Shown in pieces: positions 57,566-64,000 of a stretch of DNA of 64,000 bases (within the stretch, counting starts at the first letter, position 1; the number at the start of each line of letters is the position of its first letter). The stretch is from NCBI RefSeq assembly GCF_030445035.2, contig NC_080680.1:98771157-98835156 (forward strand), written 5' to 3'. The DNA is from Dasypus novemcinctus. Taxonomy: Eukaryota > Chordata > Mammalia > Cingulata > Dasypodidae. The position numbers and the translations under genes were made by a program. The notes beneath the pieces were generated by a model that searched no databases, was not told where the DNA came from, and saw only the letters and a program-made list of their open reading frames with translations.

Positions 57566-58377
57566 TGGAATTTGAAGCCATGATAGATGTTTGCAAACCT
57601 CCTCATAACAGCCCAGCTGAGTGGGAAGATGGGGTTACCTTCTCCATTTGACAGATGAGAAAATGGAGGCTGGATCCCTAACGCCCTCCTGAGCTCTGTA
57701 GGCTCTACCCAGCTGCCTTGTTTTGCCTCTCTTTTGTGAGGGCAGACACAGAGCTGGGAGTCTGACAGACCTGCATGCCAATCCCCCTCCACCACCAGGA
57801 GCTGTGTGACTTTGGACCAGGTCCCTTGCTTCTCTGAGCCTAAGACCTGACAGCAGAAGATCACCCAGCAGGTCCTTCTGTGAATTAGGAGGTAGGGCGT
57901 GGCTCTGCACAGCAGGCACGCCAGGAGCCTACTTGGTTCAATCTTCCTGAGTTCCACTTGGCTGCAGAGGGTGACCTTGGATTGGTTTGGTGCTTTGTTC
58001 TTCTTGGGCTGGGAAGTGGCTCCTCGCATAAGACAGAGACAGAGGAGTCCCCAGGCCTGAGGCCTGCAGCCCAGAAACAGTGCTCCAGACTTCAAAGGAG
58101 GAGGGGAGGGCCCTGTGTCGTCACAGAGGCTGCTGGAGGAATGCCTCGGGCAGGGCTGGGTCACCAAAGGCCTTCCTGCTGCCTTTGTCAAAGGGGCCCA
58201 GACTCTTAAGCCGGGAGGGGACCTGGGCACTACCTTTTGCAACCCCTGTTTTTCCAGATGGAGTAACCAAGACCCACTATGAGGAAATGGCTTTTACTTG
58301 AGGTTGCCCGGCCCCTTTCGACAGTGCAGAGCTGAAGCTCCTGGGACTTGAACCTTTGGACCTGCCTGCAGGACCCT

Positions 58378-58387
58378 GGGGACTCCC
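58378..58387 (+). promoter_or_regulatory. TRAF1: Kappa-B-like site upstream of TRAF1 start exon
   Basis: GGGGACTCCC fits the NF-kappa-B consensus GGGRNNYYCC exactly, 504 bp before the start codon. Weaker relatives are nearby: GGGAATTCTG (about 58,411) and GGGGAACTCT (about 58,533). TRAF1 is a known NF-kappa-B target gene with kappa-B sites in its 5' region. A strong donor GAG|GTGAGC at 58,396/58,397 would allow a short first exon ending there and an intron to 58,821. Confidence 0.5.
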
Positions 58388-58821
58388 ACCAGAGAGGTGA
58401 GCCCCCGTAGGGAATTCTGGGCTGCTTGGGGGCCGCAGGGAGCACACTCAAGTGGCCCGCTGTGGCTCTCTGTCCCGTTCCCCTGGGGATCGCTGGTAGA
58501 GGAAGCCAGGAGTGGCCTGCAGTTCTCAGACAGGGGAACTCTCAGTGTGGTTGCTGAAAGCCCATGACACGGTTCTTTTTTCTCTCTGACTCGTTCTCTT
58601 GCTCTGCCACTCTGTAGAATGACTGGACTCCAAAAGCCTTCAGTCACCGTCCAGGGGATTTTTTTTTTTCACCATGAAGGGTAATTCCTGCCCCATCCCT
58701 GCTCTGACTCAGCCGTGACGTTGAACCACTCAAGCCAGAGAGGAGAAGATAAAGTCATCAGAGACTCCTACTCACCAGAGAGGGTGGCCCAGGCTTGAGC
58801 CCACCTCTTCTCTCATCACAG

Positions 58822-58890
58822 TCTCTACTGAGCTGGTCCCCTGCCCTGAAGGAGCAGAGGTGGGCCCTCTGGCCAGCCTGGGACCCCGGG
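58822..58890 (+). other. TRAF1: TRAF1 5' UTR portion of the start-codon exon
   Basis: Acceptor ctctcatcacag ends at 58,821 after a pyrimidine-rich tract. 69 nt of untranslated sequence lead to the ATG. A longer in-frame ORF starts upstream at an ATG at 58,795, but that ATG is within the intron. Confidence 0.75.
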
Positions 58891-59030
58891 ATGGCCTCTG
58901 GCTCAGCCAGCAGCCCCCACCCAGCCCCTGATGAGAATGAGTTTCCCTTTGGATGCCCCCCCACCGTCTGTCAAGACCCGTCAGAACCCAGGGCCCTCTG
59001 CTGTGCTGCCTGTCTCTCTGAGGATGTGAG
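58891..59030 (+). CDS. TRAF1: TRAF1 first coding exon (residues 1-46 and part of 47)
   Basis: TRAF1 is an intracellular adaptor for TNF-receptor family signalling (with TRAF2, TNFR2, CD30, 4-1BB). This exon reads MASGSASSPHPAPDENEFPF, GCPPTVCQDPSEPRALCCAA, then CLSEDV and two bases of the next codon. It parallels human TRAF1 over its first 46 residues with few substitutions. Human TRAF1 lacks a RING finger, and none is seen. Cysteines of VCQ and CCAAC begin the N-terminal zinc-finger region. The donor is gtgagg at 59,031, phase 2. Confidence 0.95.
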
Positions 59031-60653
59031 GTGAGGGGACAAAGGAGCAGAGGGTGGATGGCAAGATGTTGCCAGGGAGGGCCACTGCTGGGAGGCAAGG
59101 GTAAGAGCTGGTGACTTTGAGCAGGTCACCTCACCTCTCTGGGCCTCAGTTTCCTTGTAGTCCTTGACCTGGCCCGCTGACTGCTGGCAGAAGGAGAAGT
59201 AGCCTCAGAAATACGTCGGCTCCCAGAGGAGAAGGTGTCCATTGCAGTGGAAAGAGCCTCTGGGCCCCACTGTGCTACTTTCTTGCTGGTGGTCTGGGGC
59301 AGATTGCTTGGTGTCTCTAAGCAGCTTTCTTGTCTGTAAGATACCTGTCCACTGATTTCCTATCTCATAGAATTCTTAGGAAATCCAATCAGTAATATCC
59401 AAAAGCTCATATAATAATGACTGTGAGCCCCCTTGGTAAATGACAGATTGTTACACAGATATATCTCCTTCCATGAATCACCCATCCCCTTGTACTGTTT
59501 GCTGGGAATACTCCTAAAGGGACAAAGGAATATATTTATGTTTGTATAATTTCATATATTTATATTTAAAATATAACCCAGAGAGACATGGCATCATAAC
59601 CATCATCACCCTCACCCCCCCCTTAAGCAACTATTATACACCTGCTGTGTGCCAAGTAGTCTACTAAACTCTCACCTTGGGTCCTCAGCCTACTGAGGTG
59701 GGTGATGTTATTATCCTCTTTTACAGGCAAGGACACTGAGGCCCAGTGAGGTTAGGTCAGCTTGCCCCAGGTCACTCTCCTGACAGTTGCACTCTCACGG
59801 CTGCTGTGCACCCCCAGGGTGAGGTGACCTTTGGAGTTGTACTGCCCAAGACAGTGGAAAATGAGAAGTCACACGTTGTGACCAAGGGGAAGGCTGTGCT
59901 GACAGGGTGGGGAGATGTAGCTGCGGAAAGGCCAGGCGGGGGTGGTAGAGCGACAGCTCGACTGGTTTTACCATCTAGCTGATTGTCCTGGCCCTCCTAG
60001 GGCCTTATTTTCCTGACTGTAAAATGGGCTAGACCACTAGCTCTCACTGTATCTCATAACCACCTGGGGAGCTTTGTAAACATATACATGCTCCTGTGTC
60101 ACTGAATCAGAACCCGACACTCACTCCTGACTGGAAGGTCTCTGAAGTCCCAGCTTGTTCGGTCAAGCCTTGGTCACCTGTGATTACTAAAATTAAGAGA
60201 CCAAAACCAAATTGGGAAGCTGAGAAGAGCACATAGTTACAGGGCCACAATCCCTTATCCATCCCCTTGGGGTCAGAATTCAGAATGTTCTCAGATTTTA
60301 GAAAAGCAAGTCAGTGCAGAATGAAATTCTTCCAGCAGGGATTGGGGAAGCACCCTATACTCAAGCACATGAATATTTCTGCAGTGAAACACAGAAGTAT
60401 TGACATGAAGTGGGATAAATAAGGGCTCTAATTGCCCCTGGTCAGTTCAGATCAGGTGTGGCTGCCAAATTAGTTACCTGCAAACCTACAGAAAAACATT
60501 CAGCATTCAGAATTTGGGGGGTTTAGGGCCTGCACATTCCTTGGTAATGGCCACCATGTGGGACAGTGCCCAGGCTTTTGGAGCTGTCAGGACAGGGGAT
60601 GGTGTCAGGGAACTGTGAGGGCCTCACTCGGGGATTTGCTCATGTTTCCCCAG
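59031..60653 (+). other. TRAF1: TRAF1 intron after the start exon
   Basis: MIR pieces lie at about 59,110-59,160 and 59,620-59,775 (tattatcctcttttacaggcaagg). A MER5-like piece lies at about 60,030-60,140. No exon is recognised between 59,031 and the acceptor cccccag-like cag at 60,651-60,653. Confidence 0.6.
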
Positions 60654-60738
60654 GAGCAGCGAGGATAGGCTCTGTCCCAAATGCAGAGGGGATGACCACC
60701 AATCTGCAAGCCCAGGAAACCTTCTGCCCCAGGAGAAG
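60654..60738 (+). CDS. TRAF1: TRAF1 second coding exon (residues 47-75)
   Basis: The acceptor is catgtttccccag and the donor is gtatgt. The first base completes an Arg codon (AG|G), then 28 codons end in phase 0. It reads RSSEDRLCPKCRGDDHQSAS, then PGNLLPQEK. Human TRAF1 has NGEDQICPKCRGEDLQSISPG at this point. The CPKC pair is the next half of the zinc-finger region. Human continues with AHPEVAEAG..., which I do not find before 64,000. Confidence 0.92.
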
Positions 60739-60956
60739 GTATGTTGGTGCAGCCAGGAGAGCCTATTTGTCCGTTCCCTTGATTTGACCAGGTTGAGACC
60801 AAGTCGGCAGCTGCCCACATGGCGCCTCTCTTCTTGACTTGAGTCAGGACTGAATGTGGTTTTTAAAGGTGTGGAGACAGGAGTTCATGGAGATGAAGCC
60901 AGGTGCCCGAAGCCTTGTGGCTGACCTGTGACATTCAGACTGAGAACAAACTGGTC

Positions 60957-61271
60957 CAGGTGTCTCAGCAAAGTATGGCCCTAGGGGCCAAATCCAGCCC
61001 AGCACCAGGCTTTTTTTAAATTTTGATTTTTAAATGGTTGGAAAAATCAAAAGAAGAATAATATTATGTGACATGGGAAAATTATATCAAATTCCAATTT
61101 CTTTGTCTGTCAGGTTTTATTGGAACACAGCCATGTCCATTCATTTACATATTATCCCTGGCTGCTTTGCCCTGCGGTGTTGGAAGAGGGTGTTTCAGTA
61201 GAGACTGTCTGGCCTGCAGAGCCCAAAATATTTACTATCTGTTTCTTTACAGTAAAGTTTGTAGATGCCTG
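60957..61271 (+). mobile_element. hAT-type (MER-like) element
   Basis: Begins caggtgtctcagcaaagtatggc and ends gtttgtagatgcctg, degenerate inverted termini. Interior words: ggccaaatccagccc, ggttttattggaacacagcc, ctggctgctttgccctg, aaaatatttactatctg. Same family as the element at 30,379-31,038, opposite orientation. Confidence 0.72.
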
Positions 61272-62042
61272 GTCTAGATACTCCTTTCTGCCGTCTGAGG
61301 GCAAGGAGAAGTCTTAGGCCATTATCACCTGGCCTCTTGGGCTCCTCCTAGCTGAGTGCCTAGATAAAAGATGACTTTGGAAAATGTGAGGGGCCAAGCA
61401 ACATTCTCAAATGCCACAATTTGGAACTCTTGGCCCTTCCAAGCTGAAAGGCCCCTTGCAGGTCATCTGTCCAGTCCAGAGCTTCCCAAATGCCGGCCAC
61501 AACTGCTCCATTCCCTCCAGTTCTTGACAAAGTGTTAAAAATAAGGAAGCGATAGGGGTTTTTTCAAAAAACTAAACTCTGAGATGATTCCCTTCCTAAA
61601 AATGTTAAATGAATTGATGGTGATAGCTGGTGACAGAATTTTTGGTAAAGGCTTTACTTGATAAGATAAAAAGATGACAATTTTTATGTTAATCCCCCAA
61701 TTAAAAATAAATAAATAAATCTTATATTGGTTCATGACTCTAACAACCAACGCATCCCAGACCCACTGGGAATCTGAGTGCCGACGCCCCACAGCGGCCA
61801 CAGTCCACAGCCTGGCGTCCAGTGATGGCTCAGTGTAGTCCACTGCATGGCCTGAGATGAGGCCCTTGCCTTGTTTATGCCTCCGTGTCTCCCTCTGTAA
61901 AATGAAGAAGTGAGTTTGGCTCTGCAACCTGCGATACCTGAATTACAGCCAACAGGTAGCAGGGGGCCCTCCCTCCCCACTGGCAGGCCAGTCTTCACCC
62001 CTCCTCCCCTCTCCAGCCAGGCCCCACTCATTCAGAGAGCTT

Positions 62043-62054
62043 GGGGAAATTTCC
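62043..62054 (+). promoter_or_regulatory. Rel/kappa-B-like palindrome in TRAF1 intron
   Basis: GGGGAAATTTCC contains GGAAATTTCC, a symmetric Rel-type kappa-B word. A single motif in unassigned intronic sequence; function is an inference from TRAF1's known NF-kappa-B dependence. Confidence 0.35.
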
Positions 62055-64000
62055 TATTCCACCAAGAGCTGGTTCTGAGGGCACCCTTCACAGCAGCCCT
62101 TCCTCCACTGGGCCCTTAAGTGATCCAGTGCATTTTCCAGGAACTGGAAAAAGAGAAACCAAACCATGGACTCATTCCACGTTTGGGTGTCTTTGTGGAC
62201 TACCTGTGAGACCTGAGCAGGCCCCTTTGTCTCCATGGGCCACCATGCTCCCCCTGCAAAACGGAGAGGATGAGCTAGCTGCTCTGTAAGGCCTCTGCCA
62301 GCACGAATGTTCCAGGACTACAGTTTTTAACTTGTTTTACTTTTTTTCATTTTAAAAAAAGTAATACATATTGATTGTACAAATATTAGATAATATCAGT
62401 GAGATATTTTCTTAGCCCTCAATCCAGTGTTTTAATTTTTTCAGCTTTGTTAAAGTGAAATCAGAAAAGTAGAGGGCTCTGGTTGCAGGGAAGCCTGGAG
62501 CCCTGTCCTGTCAATCACCCCATTTCTTTCCCTGCCCCAGCTTCCTAGAGGCTCCAGGGATGCATTGGCCCCTTCTGAGCATAGCTTGAAACTTGCTGCC
62601 TTACACTAAATGAAGTGGCTCTAATGGTAAACCAAATGTACTGACTAATGGGGGACAGAGGGGACAGGTAGGAGGGGTGCTGCCAGTATTTGGGGTCAGA
62701 GGCTTCTTTGACATGGGCAGACCTCCGAGAAGCATCACTCTCCTCACTTCCTCGCTAATGCAGTCATCACTCTTGGTGGTGACATGTTGGGTTGGGGGTG
62801 GGTGGGGGCAGTCCATGGGCTGCTCACTGGCACGAAGCCACACAGTGGAAATACCAAGGACTCACTCCTCTGGCTTCTGACCCTGATGGAAACTTTGGGG
62901 GACTTTTTACCAAAGGAGAGCAGCTGGTTCTAAGGCAGTGCTTTGCCTACGTGGTCATTCCTTCATTTGTCTGTGCCTCTGGGAGAACCTGAGAAATGGA
63001 GGTGGGTGGAGGGGCAGGGCTGGAGGTAAGCCGAGCTAAACCCAGATGAGCGCCGTCCTTGCAGATACTTTCCATGCCATCTGCTTATCAGTTTGTCCTC
63101 ATCCTCTGACTTCATTAGATTAATATCTCCCTAAGGAGAGCTCACAGCCATGGGCTGATGAGCTGAAGTAAGAAGAAATTAGAGGATTAATGTTGACCTA
63201 GTTAGAGATTTGGTGCCGGCCTGGAATGAGCTTCACATAGAAGTGACAATAAAGTGGGGGACAATCTGGTGGCTGGAAAATAACGTTCAATTCTGACTGC
63301 CCAAGACCCCACACATGGGATTGTTTCTCTTGTTTCTCTCCTCTCCTCTGAGACCCATTCAAGACAGTCAAAGACAAGTAGGCATTTGATGCCAGGGGCT
63401 TCAAATAATGCCTTAACTTATTCTAGAATCAGAGAATGACATAGTATAAGCCACATAGGCCAATTTCTATTCTGTATAGATTCCTGCCAAATGGCCTCAT
63501 GTTTTTCCAGTGACAAGGAACTCGTCACCCCATGACATTTCCATCTTGGGGGGCACTGACTTATTGCAAAGTTTTCCTTCTTATTTGTACTGAGCTGAAG
63601 TCACTCCCTTGGGGCCACAAAGCAAAAGTCACCCTCCTGGCCCTGAGGGAGTCCTTCACGTGGGAAGATGCTGACCATGTCCCTTTTGAGTCTGTCCCTG
63701 GTTTCTTCAACCCAAACACAAGTGACCTTAAATGTGTTCCTGTTATCTGTGTCCCTTGAAGTGTGATACCTAGAAATGAGCCCCCAAATTCTTATATTGC
63801 CGTGGCTTGACAGCTTGCACCTGTAACCTCATCGGGTCCCATGGCATCCTGTGTGATGAGTGGTGGGCACTGTCCCTGTCTTATGGATGGGGCACTCAAG
63901 CCTCATGAGGAGGTGTGCCTGGCCCAAGGCTGCAACTCCTGCCTCCTAGGCTGGTGGCATCTCCTCCTCCGTGCTGCCTCCAAATGTTAGATTACCCCTA

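Larger units (their letters stand above)
60739..64000 (+). other. TRAF1: Start of a long TRAF1 intron (runs off the window)
   Basis: Holds a hAT element at 60,957-61,271, a kappa-B/Rel-like palindrome at 62,043-62,054 and otherwise unassigned sequence. None of the ORFs matches the next part of TRAF1, so the remaining exons (zinc finger remainder, coiled coil, TRAF-C) lie downstream. Confidence 0.7.

Noticed and set aside
57457-58242. 261-codon minus-strand ORF
   Set aside because: Overlaps MIR elements and lies antisense to the TRAF1 5' region; no recognisable domain.
1-64000. CRISPR arrays, bacterial operons, phage or plasmid features
   Set aside because: Spliced vertebrate genes and mammalian retroposons throughout; no regularly spaced identical repeats with unique spacers.

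Overview
The window is nuclear DNA from a placental mammal, almost certainly a xenarthran and most likely the nine-banded armadillo (Dasypus). The repeats point there: at least six long, tRNA-headed SINEs of the armadillo DAS type, several flanked by perfect target-site duplications, lie among ancient mammal-wide L2, MIR, hAT, MaLR and L1 remnants. The gene order, C5 followed in the same direction by TRAF1, matches the human 9q33 C5-TRAF1 locus.

Positions 1-26,320 hold the 3' end of complement C5 on the + strand. Thirteen coding exons (exons 29-41 if the 41-exon human organisation holds) cover about 455 residues: the end of the thioester-like (C5d) domain, CUB, MG8 and the complete C345C/netrin domain. 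The 3' UTR and an ATTAAA poly(A) signal follow. All exon phases join into one open frame and every boundary is AG/GT. Three features are unusual against my recollection of human C5. The usual stop codon is replaced by sense, adding three residues. The last N-glycosylation sequon is lost. Three residues are missing from MG8.

Positions 26,320-55,600 are intergenic and I see no convincing gene there. The region contains an old L2 split by an L1, a hAT element split by a young SINE, a probable antisense retroviral-type LTR, a GGAA microsatellite, and a 4.5-5 kb antisense L1-derived block at about 46-50.8 kb. That block keeps a tandemly repeated 5' region with a YY1-like site and ORF1, but lacks most of ORF2, which resembles a HAL1 (half-L1) arrangement.

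Positions 55,600-64,000 are the 5' part of TRAF1: a CpG island, a stretch with kappa-B-like sites, the exon with the start codon (58,822-59,030), the next coding exon (60,654-60,738) and the start of a long intron running off the window. The rest of TRAF1 lies beyond 64,000. C5 is a secreted complement protein, whereas TRAF1 is an intracellular NF-kappa-B-induced adaptor. They are neighbours in a region associated with rheumatoid arthritis in humans, not parts of one pathway.
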